DNA of 64,000 bases from Cercophora sp. LCS_1 (taxonomy: Eukaryota; Ascomycota; Sordariomycetes; Sordariales; Lasiosphaeriaceae). The translations under genes and the position numbers were made by a program. Positions 32,289 to 43,332 of the stretch are shown here, piece by piece (position 1 is the stretch's first letter; the number at the start of each line of letters is the position of its first letter). The notes beneath the pieces are model-generated. The model was not told the origin of the DNA. It did not search any database and saw only the letters and a program-made list of their open reading frames with translations. The DNA is taken from contig JAPZLL010000006.1 of NCBI GenBank assembly GCA_036250225.1, positions 62,001-126,000 of the forward strand. Reading direction: 5' to 3'.

Positions 32289-34019
32289 TTTGGATCTTGA
32301 TGTGATGTTTGTGTCTTGGTCTGATGATGATGACGATGGAGCCAAAGTGGACAAAAGTTTGATGCTCCTCCGGTCTTCAAGTTGAGGACAAGCAGTCAAT
32401 TGGAGAGTGCCAGTGAAGGACTAGTGGTTCGCAACGGGGTGGAGCTGTCAGCGACGCTGGACCATGTTTATTATACCTTATTTCCACTCACCTCATTTCC
32501 ATCACGTCCCCCACCCCAGGGCTCCCAATATGCCAGCAGCAGGTGAAAGGATCCCGTTTGCCGCATGCAGCTAGCGCAGGAGGTGCCAAGCACGCACGCT
32601 TGAAACCAGCCACAGGGGGAATCGCCGCCCACGCCGCACCCGCTCGGTCATCTGTAATCAAATCCAGAATGGCCCGCGGCGCACGCTCTCCCCTTTTCGG
32701 CTGCAAAAATTCTCCTCGGAGCGTGGTGCGCAAATCGGTAGCCTGGGAGATGCATGGTGATCCTACCCAAGTCTTTTGCGTCTTCGAGAACAAGAATGCA
32801 TCGCCTCCAGTCTGTCTGCTGTCGGGTTCCCCGGCGACCGTGAGATGACCCCCCGTCTGTCAGGTCAGCGAGACCCTGAACGACCAATCAAGCCAACCGA
32901 ATTCCCTGGTGCTGGAAATCTACATGTGGTTCGCGTCGCAATGCGTCGAAGAAGATGCCAGAATTCGAGTCATCGCGCGGGGGGAAAAAACGTGCGTTTC
33001 CCAACATGATTGCTTTTCCCCGGATTCATTGGGAAGCATTGGCAGTTGAGCGGAAGGGCCCGAGAGCGATTCCGCCTAAAAAGGAAAAGTTTCGAGCCAA
33101 CGGCGGCGGGGGTTGCATTTGTTTCAATGACTTGAAACATCACACAACGCCAAGGCTCCACCCACGCGAGCCGGCGATCTGCAACAGGGAAGGGGTTGTC
33201 AACTAATTAGGCTGGGCTGGGCTGGGCTGACTGGCTTCGCCCACCGTGGCTTGTTGGTGAAATTGAAAAATCATGCGTTCGCTGACGGCGTCGTGTGGCT
33301 GGTTTTTGTTTTGCGTGCACGCATAGCTGAGGAATGCAATGATCGACGACGAGAGAACTGCCCGACGGCGTCGTTGAACAATGCCGCAGTTAGATATGTA
33401 TTGTACCAATTGAGATGGGTCGGTCGGTTCTTGGAGGTCGGAAACCTCCGTTTCTGCGAATTGGGTAAGATCCGAAATAAGCTGAGATGTTGAGGGTATT
33501 CAAGAGGACTCATGCTCTGGTCAGCAAGTCGGTGGATGGAATTGCAGTCGAGATTGTGTGTTTTTTGTTTTTGTAGCAAAAAAAACAAAAAAAAACAAAA
33601 AAAAAAAAACGAAAACAATGAGTGCATACGGAAATCGAACTCAAACTCTGGCGACATCCGTCCGCAGCACATTGCCATTTCAGTGCTCCTAAGATCTAAT
33701 GTTGTTTCATCTCACCGACCTTGTGAAACGTTCAACGGTCCATCGTGAAAGCGCTGAATAAATGCTTTGGGCCAGAACACGTTGAGATCCGGGGTCCGCT
33801 GATATAAACTTGTTGATTGGGTATGCTTTTATTTGCTCGGCAGGGCTGCATGACGTGGTCGAGGCCAATATGAGTGGGCGGGCAATGGATTGTGTAACAT
33901 TGGGCAGCAACTGGTGTTTTGGCCCGTTTGTCCCGCCGTGATTCTCCTCTCCTTCGCACATACACACACAAAACTTTCCATGTTACTCTGCGCTCCCCCG
34001 GGTCGGCGGCGTGGTAAAC
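32289..34019. other. Long intergenic region with simple repeats
   Basis: Contains a (GCTGG)4-type repeat at 33211-33230 and an A-rich tract at about 33576-33612. No gene is supported on either strand. Confidence 0.5.
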
Positions 34020-35556
34020 ATGGAGTGTGATACCGACGACTTGAGCTCCTTCGTCGGGCTGTTCCAGCGCCAAAATGTTCAAAGTGTGGCGTGGATGAAG
34101 GTTTGTCGACTCTGATGGTTACCTGCTGACCTTTTTCTTTGCTGACTGTTGCAGAAACTGAGTGACAGAGTTTCGGAGCTGTCGAAACTCTACGATGATG
34201 CCTGCATGGATCTCGAACGTGAACGAGTGGCCGGACGACACGCCCAGGAGCAGGTCGAGAAAGTGGATCAGAGTTTCCGAGCTCTGAAGGGTGTCGTCGA
34301 TCGCAACGCGTTTGTGTTGGCACTGGTTGATGCTGATGCTGATACCTATCTGGTTGGTGCCAGTCGGTGCCTTTGGTGTTGCTTAGCAGAATGCTAACAT
34401 TTGCCTGTATCAGTTTGGCGATCGATATTACCTCAATGACCCGGCCGGCGGCGGACAGCGTGCAGCGATCGATCTTCGGGCCGCCATAAGACAACATTTA
34501 CAGTCTGTCGGGGGAGGGCTTGCGGGGCTCCCTGTCGTTGCGAAGGCGTTTGCTTCTGGCGACGGGTTGGCTCACCTGCTGACAAAAGCCGGGCTTGCTA
34601 AGCCGGCCGAGTCACCAGATGTTGTATCCTTTTTCAGTCGTGGGTTCTCCCAGGCGGATGACCTTTTCGATTTTGTTCTTGTGGGGAAGGGCAAGGATCG
34701 TGCTGATCACAAATTGATGGGTGAGTCACTTGGATTCCCGGGTTGTTGGCTTTGACCTGGAGCTGATCTCAACGCAGCTTCGTTTCGACAGTTTGCCGAG
34801 AACCCGAGTTGCCGACACATCTTCTTGGCAGGATGCCATGATAACGGCTATGTGCGTATGTTGGAGAAATATGTCCACGACCAAGTTGTTGCGGCCAAGG
34901 TGACGCTTGTCAAGTCGTTCCAGGTTGGCACCGAGTTTTCCACCCTGCCGTTTCAAACTGTGTCGTTTGATGCCGTATTCCGGTCTGGACCTCTTGGAGC
35001 TCCCAACTCTCAGAAAGTTCGTTTGATCACACCGCAGGACATACCGGCTGGCAGTGGCACAGGTGCCCGTCTCGACAAAGGGGGGGCCTCCCCGCCGGCC
35101 ACGTACGCAACACGTGCGGCCAGCATCTCCTCGGAACCTCTAGGCACGAGCCGACTCCTCCCTCTTCTCAGTGACCTGGGAGCGAATGTCATCCTTCTCA
35201 ACGACAGGAACCAACGTGTTGACTGTGCGCTTCCACTAAAGTCTCCCAGCTCCGTTGCTAGCTGGCACGAGAAAACAGTCATTGGAAAGAAGCGGTACTG
35301 TAGCATGTTTCATCTGCAGGGGTCCTGTTCGGTTTCACAGTGCTCATACCTCCATGGATCCATCAGTTCGGGCGAAAAGAACGTGTTGCGGCATAACCTT
35401 CGCGCACAGAAGTGCAAGAAGCTCGGCGAATGTCGGGATCGCAAGTGCTATTACGGGCATCACTGTGGTTGCTCGGGGCAGAAGTGCAGCGGGAGGTTTC
35501 CTGCTGGTTCGCATGGCGTTGATGTCTCTTCGTGGCGGGAGGTCAATGTTGACTGA
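34020..35556 (+). CDS. NYN-like domain protein with CCCH zinc fingers (DUF7923-type)
   Basis: Exons 34020-34100, 34155-34352, 34414-34720, 34778-35556, 454 aa, phases consistent. A short coiled-coil start (LSKLYDDACMDLERER) is followed by a domain I recall as fungal DUF7923: LALVDADADTYLFGDRYY, VLVGKGKDRADHKLM, HIFLAGCHDNGYVRML. Its acidic residues, with the KGKDRAD segment, resemble NYN/PIN-type nucleases (inference). Two C-terminal zinc fingers follow: C-x8-C-x4-C-x3-H (YCSMFHLQGSCSVSQCSYLH) and C-x5-C-x4-C-x3-H. NYN plus CCCH is the arrangement of Regnase-type RNases, suggesting RNA binding or decay. No signal peptide or TM segment, so cytosolic or nuclear. Confidence 0.75.
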
Positions 35557-36459
35557 TTGTCCTCTCATTGGTTTCGCATAATTTGGTAATGTATGGGGAA
35601 ACAATCGTCTTCAAAGTTTGTTGCTGGGACGCATAGATGCCCAAGGTAGTATGTGTAGCGTCAAATGGTCACATCAGGACAACCGCCGTGTTTCAGTATC
35701 GAACAGCAGCTCCCTTAACCTCAAGTTACCTCTCCGTGGATTTTACATACTAGCCTTGTCAAACAACCAGGGATCGGCCAAGATCTCTGCGAGCAACGGT
35801 CTTTAGCCCGGGTCGTCCCTAAGATGCATCAAACTAGCGCCTTGATCGTGAAAGCTTCCTCCTCATCGACGTCGCCCGGTCAAATTCCTTCTCTAGCATT
35901 GATAGCCCCGGATAGGACCAGCTCGGAAGCCCAAAGGCCCAGTAGAGTGAGGATATTCACCAGCGGTTTGGTGAAGAAATATGCTGTTTCGGTAGGTAGA
36001 TGGACAGGAGCTCAATTGAGGAGTCAGCATATAATCTGGTTATGCCGGCTTCGAGCCGAGTATCTTACCAGACGGGGCATTGTCTGTCCGAATAAGTCCC
36101 CTATAGAATAAACGGCAGATGTTTACTTAATTTTCCGAGGCACAGGCCCATCTTTCGAAATATTCTTTTAGCACTGAGAATATGTTGGTCGAAAATTGGT
36201 CATGCCTGTTGCGGCCATTCAAAGTGGGATTGGCTGGTTGATTGTCCCGCTTTTTTGTGCTATCTCGTACCTAGTGCAAGAACCGCGATCGGACAAATGC
36301 GAAATTGCAACACGTGACTAGACAAGCTCTTTCCAGCTGGCCACCCAATACCTGATCTGAGGTTCGTCGTCCATTTCTCACCATTGCCAGTCCAAAGACG
36401 AGACCGAACCCCAATCCCGCGCGCTCACCCATTCCGTTGCCCAAACTGCATCGCCCACC
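35557..36459. other. Intergenic, nothing coding seen
   Basis: Right end is the putative promoter of the HET-ankyrin gene. No supported feature. Confidence 0.5.
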
Positions 36460-38481
36460 ATGCGCCTTCTAAGAACGGACACCATCGAACCGGTGGATTT
36501 CCTCGACGGCGCCATCCCCCCCTATGCCATTCTTTCCCACACCTGGGGCGATGAGGAAGTTAGCCTGCAGGAGATGCAGGGCAACCGACAGGCCATCGCG
36601 CACAAAAAAGGATACGTCAAAATAGTAATGTGCTGCGAGTTTTCCAAGGGCGACGGTTTCGATTTCGTGTGGATCGACACGTGCTGCATCGACAAAACAA
36701 GCAGCGCAGAGCTGTCTGAGGCCATCAACTCCATGTACCGCTGGTACGAGGAAGCAGCTATTTGCTACGCATATCTCGCCGATGTAGCAGGGCACACGCC
36801 GGATGAAATTGCAGGCAGCAGGTGGTTTACCAGAGGCTGGACCCTACAGGAGCTTATTGCGCCGCATGCTGTGCAGTTTCTGAACGGCACGTGGGATGTT
36901 TTGGGGACAAAAGAAAGCCTTGGCCGCCAGATCTCTGACCGTACCGGAATACCCATGGGCTTGCTTTCCGGAATCCGCGCTCTCGAGACATTCAGCGTGG
37001 CACAGAGGATGTCCTGGGCGGCCGAGAGAACCACAACGAGGGTCGAAGACCGCGCATATTCCCTGCTCGGCATATTCGGCATCTACATGCCGCTCATCTA
37101 CGGAGAGAAGGAGACGGCGTTCGTCAGGCTGCAGGAGGAAATCATGAGGGTCTCGGATGACCACAGCCTCTTCGCGTGGAGGTCGAGCGATGCGCGCGGT
37201 GGACTGCTTGCCACGGCGCCCGATGCGTTCGCCGACTCCGGGAACGTTATTGCCACCTCGAGCAGCTTTTCCAACACCAGTCCACCCACTTTGAGCAGCA
37301 GAGGTATCCATCTTGAGGTCCGCTTCAAGGGCGTTGACGAAACCGGCTTGGGCGTCATCCTGCTCAACTGCCGACGCAGTGGCGATCGAGGGGTGCCGAT
37401 TAGCGTATTCGTTCGTGACGCCACCTTGACGATGGTCGAGCTTACACGGGCTTCGACCGAGAAGTTTGCCGAAGTACAGATCTTACGCAACGCGGATTTC
37501 GTTGTCCGAAAGATCTGCATTCGCAGAGGGCGCGTGACACGGGCGCGTGATCTTCATCCTCTGAGGGAGGAACAAGACAGCGCGCAGACGAGGAAGGCTC
37601 CGACCATACGACCGTCTTATGCGCCCAAGCCCACCTTCCACGAAGCGGCGCAAAATGGTGAGGCTGGTTACATCTGGCTGCTCCTAACACGCCAAGAGGT
37701 TGAGCAATCCATGACAGAGGCCAAGGTACGAGAGGCATTGAACACAGCAATCGTCCGGGGACATCACGACGTGGTTCGGATCCTAGTCTCCCGCCAGGAG
37801 ATCAAGAACGACGTGTGGGATGAGGTTGGCGTGACTGCGCTATCACGGGCGGTGCAGTGCGGAAGGCCGAACGTGGTTGAAGAGCTCCTAAAGTCGGGTA
37901 AGTTCTCTTCGGACTTTGCGGACAAGAGCGGCCGTAGACCTTTGTCCATGGCGATTGCAGCCGGGAACAAACTGGAAATGGTGAGGTTAGTCCTGGACAG
38001 CGGTGCCGACTTCCGTGCGACGGACTTGGGGGGACGAACGCCCATCTCACAAGCTGCTTGGCTGGGAGATGCAGCCGTTGTCAAGCTTTTGCACGCCAAC
38101 GGTGCCGAGGTCAATGCAAAGGACGGAAATGGGAGGACGCCACTTTCGTATGCGGCCGAAAGGGGATTTCTCGAGGTTGTGAAAGCCCTCGTCCACGCCG
38201 GCGCCGACCCTCAGAGAACGGACGCTAATACCACTTCGCCATTGCACCGCGCGGTGAAACAGGGCCATGAAGCCGTTGTGAGGTTCATGATTGACTACGG
38301 GGTTGACATCAATGCGAAGGATGTCGATGGCCGAACGCCTCTTCAGCTAGCCCAGAGAAAGAAACACGAAGGTATCGTCAATTTGCTGCTTGAAAAGAGT
38401 GAACATACCATTGCGGATGGGAAATCGGAAACAGGGGAAGCAAGTGGGAAGGGCCTGTTCAAAAGGTTGCTGAAAAAGTAG
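36460..38481 (+). CDS. HET domain - ankyrin repeat protein
   Basis: Single exon, 673 aa, intact. The HET domain fills the first 170 residues with all conserved blocks: YAILSHTWGDEEVS, FVWIDTCCIDK, INSMYRWYEEAAICYAYL, SRWFTRGWTLQELIAP. A conserved linker follows (AYSLLGIFGIYMPLIYGE, DDHSLFAWR). From about residue 400 there are seven or so ankyrin units (TPISQAAWLGDAAVVKLLHA, TPLSYAAERGFLEVVKALVH). This is the architecture of incompatibility-type proteins: the HET part is a cell-death effector, while the ankyrin array probably recognises a partner. It may be fully functional, unlike the TM-HET gene 5 kb upstream. Confidence 0.92.
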   Translation: MRLLRTDTIEPVDFLDGAIPPYAILSHTWGDEEVSLQEMQGNRQAIAHKKGYVKIVMCCEFSKGDGFDFVWIDTCCIDKTSSAELSEAINSMYRWYEEAAICYAYLADVAGHTPDEIAGSRWFTRGWTLQELIAPHAVQFLNGTWDVLGTKESLGRQISDRTGIPMGLLSGIRALETFSVAQRMSWAAERTTTRVEDRAYSLLGIFGIYMPLIYGEKETAFVRLQEEIMRVSDDHSLFAWRSSDARGGLLATAPDAFADSGNVIATSSSFSNTSPPTLSSRGIHLEVRFKGVDETGLGVILLNCRRSGDRGVPISVFVRDATLTMVELTRASTEKFAEVQILRNADFVVRKICIRRGRVTRARDLHPLREEQDSAQTRKAPTIRPSYAPKPTFHEAAQNGEAGYIWLLLTRQEVEQSMTEAKVREALNTAIVRGHHDVVRILVSRQEIKNDVWDEVGVTALSRAVQCGRPNVVEELLKSGKFSSDFADKSGRRPLSMAIAAGNKLEMVRLVLDSGADFRATDLGGRTPISQAAWLGDAAVVKLLHANGAEVNAKDGNGRTPLSYAAERGFLEVVKALVHAGADPQRTDANTTSPLHRAVKQGHEAVVRFMIDYGVDINAKDVDGRTPLQLAQRKKHEGIVNLLLEKSEHTIADGKSETGEASGKGLFKRLLKK

Positions 38482-40052
38482 TTTAAGTACAAAAAAGTCA
38501 GGCAATTTATCCACTAAAAAGGTGTATGTCTGGGATCCCAATGTACCACTCGATATTGAAATGCCTTAAATCGGGTTTGAAAACATGAGGCATTGGGCTT
38601 TTCTATTGACTTGAAGTGGCATCAACTGGGTTATATGGATCGACTTCAACTTTATCGCTCACTTCGCTGGATTGAAATTGAAATGACACTTCCCCGCTAC
38701 ACCACAAGTTATCAAAAGTAGGTATGATAGTTCGCGAACCATATTCTTCGTACCCATCACTTTTCCCATGGGATTCGATTAGCTGCTACATCCACACCTC
38801 TGCGTCAGAACTGGGTGACGCAGACTGGTCTGTATGAGCCCCTTTTCGGCTTAGCGTCATGCGAGTTGCGGGGCCGCAGTGGTGATTCTTGGCGTGCCGG
38901 AGGCGAGGACCCACAGTTCCCACATCTTGACCACACCCCTAACCTGACCACATTGCTTGGTCGACATTTTGGCACTCGCGAGTGTCCCGCTCTCAAAAAC
39001 ACGGGAGTCGACTGTCTCGAGTATCTCGTACACTGATTGTTTGTTTTTTCTGCAGTCCATTCCTTTGCGGAACGTTGTCGTGAACGTTGAGGGAATGGCG
39101 ACTTACACAGTCACGTGATCCCCTCACCTTCTCCCTCCCTCCCTCGTTGGAACAGCGGAGGGGCGGTGGACACTATTCCCAACGAGGGAGTGAGTGCATC
39201 CTCGATTGTCTGCGACGGGCCGATTGTTAAAGTCTACCGAGCACACTATCACCTGTGTTTCTAGCCCCTTGACGCTGCCAACAGCCTCTGGTGCTCCAGG
39301 CAGGCAACCGCGATGAGGCCAATCGTGCAACACGAGGGAGACGGAAATGACAACTTTAAGGCGCCCAAGGCTTTTAAGGCCCGATAACAGTAAGGAATAT
39401 CCCTTCTCCTATATCCCAGCGAGGTCTTCCTCGCGTGCGCTCATGGCCGCATGGCCAGATGGAAACCTAACAGGGCTCGAAAAGGCCCAGAGATCGACCT
39501 CGGGGAATCGTTCTCATCAAGATGCTTCTCCGACCGAGCCATCAAGTCTTTTTGACGATGTTCCATCCGTGTGTTGAAGTTTGGTGCCCCAAGTGGGTCG
39601 GGAAGCGGACGTATGCGGGAGGAGGTAGGTCAGTCAGCTCGGGGGAGGAGTGCCCCCCCTGCCGGCACCCTCCCCATATATGGCTCCCAGCCCAGCGAAA
39701 AATGCGAACCACTTCGTACTGCACCAAGTGGCCCCAATTCGACCCAAAAATGTCCCGCTGCATGTGTTTCTCATTGGCCGATGCCATTTCGCCCATGCAT
39801 GTATAAGACGAACCCTCCCGCCCATTCTCCCTCCCCGGTCTCTCTCCCTTCTTCACCACACTCTCCTCCCGATATCCCCATCTCATCACCCATCCCACCC
39901 CATCATCTCCCCTCGTGCATTTTCATCAACCCCCATCCCCACCATCCACCAACCATCTCCAAAACACTTTTTGAGGTCATCCCCGCCCCAATTTTACCAC
40001 CTCCCAGCACCCACATACCAACACCCGCATATTACCACCCACATACCAGCAC
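38482..40052. other. Intergenic with CT-rich leader of the next gene
   Basis: From about 39825 to 40010 the plus strand is strongly C/T-rich, as in many fungal promoters and 5' leaders. Overlapping frames here (for example 39650-40663) are proline-rich shadows with no conserved features. No gene seen. Confidence 0.5.
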
Positions 40053-40991
40053 ATGTTGCGCCCATATATGGCGACCGCCAAAATGCCACGATCCACATCT
40101 ACGTCAACCCATCAACTCCACCAAACAACCACCCTCATAGACCGCGGCCGCTCCAAACTGGCCGCAGCAACCCTCCTCTCACTAGACCCAAAGTTCATCA
40201 ATGCCCTCGCCGCCGGCACAGACATGCATGCCCTGGCCAACGTAGGCCGCCTCTTCCAATCCCTCATCAACGCAACCTACCACCGGTGCTGCAACCGCGC
40301 CGTGGATCTCACTATCAACCGCCTAGTCCTCAAAACCGTCAAAGGGTGCGAGAACCGGCTTCGCACCCGGATCCCAGCCCACGATCCGTTCGTGCTCCAG
40401 TGGATGTCGCAGCCCGAGATCGAGACGCGGGAGCTGCTGGATATCTGCAGGGAGTTTCTGAACTACATCACCGCGCAAGACGCAGAGTTTTGTCCGCTGC
40501 AGGATCCGTTGCTTTTCGGGGCGCGGAGGATCTTGCAGAGGGTTGCGCCGAGGATAAATTGTCTCGGGGCGTGGGAGGGGCGGAGGGAGAGGGGGCGGGA
40601 GTGGATTGCTGTGTCGACCAGGCCGCGCGTACGGGTGAGGGAAGAGATGAAGATGAAGGCTAGACCATCGAGGAGGATGGTTGAGAAAGTGGTGGAGATA
40701 GTGCCGACCGTGGAAACGGAACTGATGACTGAAGAATTGAGCTTGGAGTCGGAGGTTGGTCAAGTTGGTGTCACGGTGCCGACGGTGATTTGCACACCTA
40801 GACTGCGAATCGTTGATGGGATGATTGAGGAGGTGACGCAGGCGTTTGAGCCAACTTTGCCGTCGACGGTGATGGGGATTGATCAGTGGGGGCCTGATGA
40901 GCAGTTGAAGCGGGAGTGGGCGGAGTGGAAGGAGCGGGAGGAGAGGCCGTTTGTGATGTTGACGCCGGACTTGACGCCCATGGTGCGATAG
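40053..40991 (+). CDS. Uncharacterised protein
   Basis: Open frame of 312 codons. The start could also be ATG 40068 (MATAKMPRSTST), preceded by a better context. Residues about 30-170 look globular and partly helical (KLAAATLLSLDPKFINALAA, NVGRLFQSLINATYHRCC); the rest is acidic and low-complexity. There is no signal peptide or TM helix, and I recognise no family. Downstream of a CT-rich leader, it is probably expressed. Codon use matches its neighbours. Confidence 0.6.
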   Translation: MLRPYMATAKMPRSTSTSTHQLHQTTTLIDRGRSKLAAATLLSLDPKFINALAAGTDMHALANVGRLFQSLINATYHRCCNRAVDLTINRLVLKTVKGCENRLRTRIPAHDPFVLQWMSQPEIETRELLDICREFLNYITAQDAEFCPLQDPLLFGARRILQRVAPRINCLGAWEGRRERGREWIAVSTRPRVRVREEMKMKARPSRRMVEKVVEIVPTVETELMTEELSLESEVGQVGVTVPTVICTPRLRIVDGMIEEVTQAFEPTLPSTVMGIDQWGPDEQLKREWAEWKEREERPFVMLTPDLTPMVR

Positions 40992-41712
40992 AAGTTCGTT
41001 GAAGGGGTAAAAGTGATAGAATGGTATCGCAGTAATGAAGGTACATGTTTGCACCATAAAATTTCGTCGTTGCTGGTCATCTGTGGTCGTTGCGATATGT
41101 GGTTGTGTCTTCTTAGACAGCCGATCTTCAGGGCGAAAATGCCGACCAGCCAGAGCGATGCACCCTCCAAAACCGGAAGGAATGGATGCCTCGGAGACCG
41201 TACAGCCGATGCATTATGGTTGGATAACTGGCTTCGCCTGATGTGGGCGTCTGCGCGCGTTCGAATCTGGACCTGGTTGGGAGTGCGTGGGTGGGAGGAA
41301 GGCGGCCAGAGGTGAATGTGCATCATGGTTGATGAGATGTCGTCCATGGTGGGGCCTCGGATCCACCTTGTCTCGGCGCTTCCAATCATAGTCATTTACT
41401 GCTTGGTGGGGCATCGACCGACCAGGGGACCAGGCTTGGGTTTGCTTGGCACTTTTAAAACCACGCCCTTCCCTGGAGCCGACCACGACGTCCAAATGTG
41501 CAAGGCAATGACAATCAGAACTCCAATTGATCTGATCACCAGATAAAGTAAAGAAAGTCTTGATATATTTTACACAGATGACATTAAAACTCTGGGATTC
41601 CTGAATTACTATCGTCCCGCGTCCCATACCTCCTCCATGCCCTATCAAATCAGTGCAACTCCCACAGTCTAACCCTAACCCCGGGGATCACTTTGCGAAA
41701 CCACACCACTTT
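40992..41712. other. Intergenic between convergent genes
   Basis: Convergent 3' ends; no supported coding sequence. Confidence 0.5.
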
Positions 41713-42873
41713 TTACTGACTAGACGAGGGATACTCGTTCAGCTGGTGGAACTGCTGACTAGCAGCCTTGTTCCTGAAGAATATGCCAAAAGTAGCGACA
41801 TTCCCGACCTTCGCCAAAAGTGGCCGCTGATCCGCTTTCTCATCCTCGTGGACCTCGGTCAAGCCATCCGCGTCAAGATGGACATTTTTGCGAAGAAAAC
41901 GTCCCGGATGCCAAATGTTCCACAGAAAAGAGTTGACCAACATCAAACTCGCCTCAAAAACATAAAAGTACCACTCGTACCGAAGAAGTGGGCTGAGGTT
42001 CCTGAGTGCATCCGGGTCGGACAACTTGATGGTGGTGTTGCCGGTATGCTCCACCAGTCGGTACATGCATCGGACAAAAATGAGGGTCATGCTAGCGTAA
42101 AGAGTCCAGAGAGGTACCATGGCAGCCCGAGGCTTGACGTTCTTCTTGGCGCATCGTCGATGGAACAGACCGGCTAGTGCGACAAAAATGAGAATGACGA
42201 GGACCTGTAAGGCAATTGCGACGAGAACCAGAATCTTTCCAAGATGCTGGGTAGTCTGTTGTCCTGAAGGGTTGGCGACAAGTGCAACGCCGACGGCATT
42301 CAAGACCTCGACTAAGGCCATGAGACCTCCAAAGGTGGCGAGGACTCTCCCGGGCGGGAGCGGGGCCAGAAAGGGGATGTAGTAGAAGATGCGGCCAAGC
42401 ACATGGTAATTTGCCAGCTCGAGCAGTGGACTGCACCAAAATGTCTCCAGTTACTGAGCTAAACGGGGGATTTTTGAAACTTACGGGCAGACATAGATAA
42501 AGACTTGGCTCAGGATAAAGATGAACAGCGTCGTCTCGTTTTCCGGACTGTAGATGTAGTTGAATGAACCATACTCGCGAAGCGCATAGCCAATGGTAAA
42601 GAGCACGGCACAGACGGGATGCAACCCAACCAGCTTCCAGGCTTTGTATCGGCTGGTATGGTCAACATGGAGCTTTGGGCGTGACTGCGCGATGACTCAC
42701 CGACATTGCCAAATGTGGAAGATAGCTGATACGAGGAAAGCGACACCAAAACATGCAGGTGCGATCTTGTTTGGGGCGTACACCCAAAGGCTGCCCGGAA
42801 CTTGCATGTGTCAACCCGCGTTTGGTGGGAACGGAAGGTGCGATGGGATCATACCTGGGACACCGTCCGTCAT
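41713..42873 (-). CDS. RTA1-like membrane protein
   Basis: Exons 42873-42855, 42800-42701, 42652-42485, 42430-41713, 334 aa; the 19-nt first exon encodes MTDGVP plus one base. About seven hydrophobic segments and RTA1-family signatures: LWVYAPNKIAPACFGVAFL, FRCMYR-type VRCMYRLVEHTGN, and LRYEWYFYVFEASLML. RTA1/Rsb1-type proteins are fungal plasma-membrane proteins tied to lipid translocation and resistance to aminocholesterol or sphingoid bases. The C-terminal tail is cytoplasmic. It sits upstream of a divergent Zn2Cys6 factor, which could regulate it (inference). Confidence 0.85.
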
Positions 42874-43332
42874 GATTGAAAAACCCAGAAATGGAAGAAA
42901 AGAACTCGAGCTCAAAAACAAAAAAGATTCGGTAACGACAGTTGAGTCAATTCCACCGTTTATCGACCGCCATTCTGCCCATCTTATACTGTGCTGGCCC
43001 TGGACGACTGGTTGCTTCGCCGTCGTGTCATTGGTCGGCGCGAAGGCTTACATGAAATTGCGCTAGGCCGAAAAGGGTGAATGAACATGCCAAGCCTGAT
43101 GTGACAAGGGTGGTGGGGCGCTGACACGCGGCCAGCGGTTCCTTCCTTCCACGGTCCAACAGTTGACTTCGTCTCGCCGTCCCAACGAAACCGCATCTGC
43201 GTCGGTCTTGACCTGCACTACAGCGAACCAGCACTGCAAGGGAGCGTCACCCCACACAGCAGTAACGCGTCCTCCTCCCCCTCACCCTTCCCAATACTTG
43301 ACCGACCCCCGCCTTGTGCTTCATACCACCAC
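42874..43332. promoter_or_regulatory. Divergent promoter region, RTA1-like gene and Zn2Cys6 gene
   Basis: A 459-bp gap between the divergent start codons. No operator identified. Confidence 0.4.

Noticed and set aside
33620..33710. tRNA-like T-loop (GAGTTCGATTTCC) on the minus strand
   Set aside because: The bases flanking the loop do not pair as a T-stem and no matching acceptor stem or D-arm is visible.
39650..40663. 337-codon plus-strand ORF
   Set aside because: Proline-rich translation of a CT-rich leader overlapping the better frame at 40053-40991.
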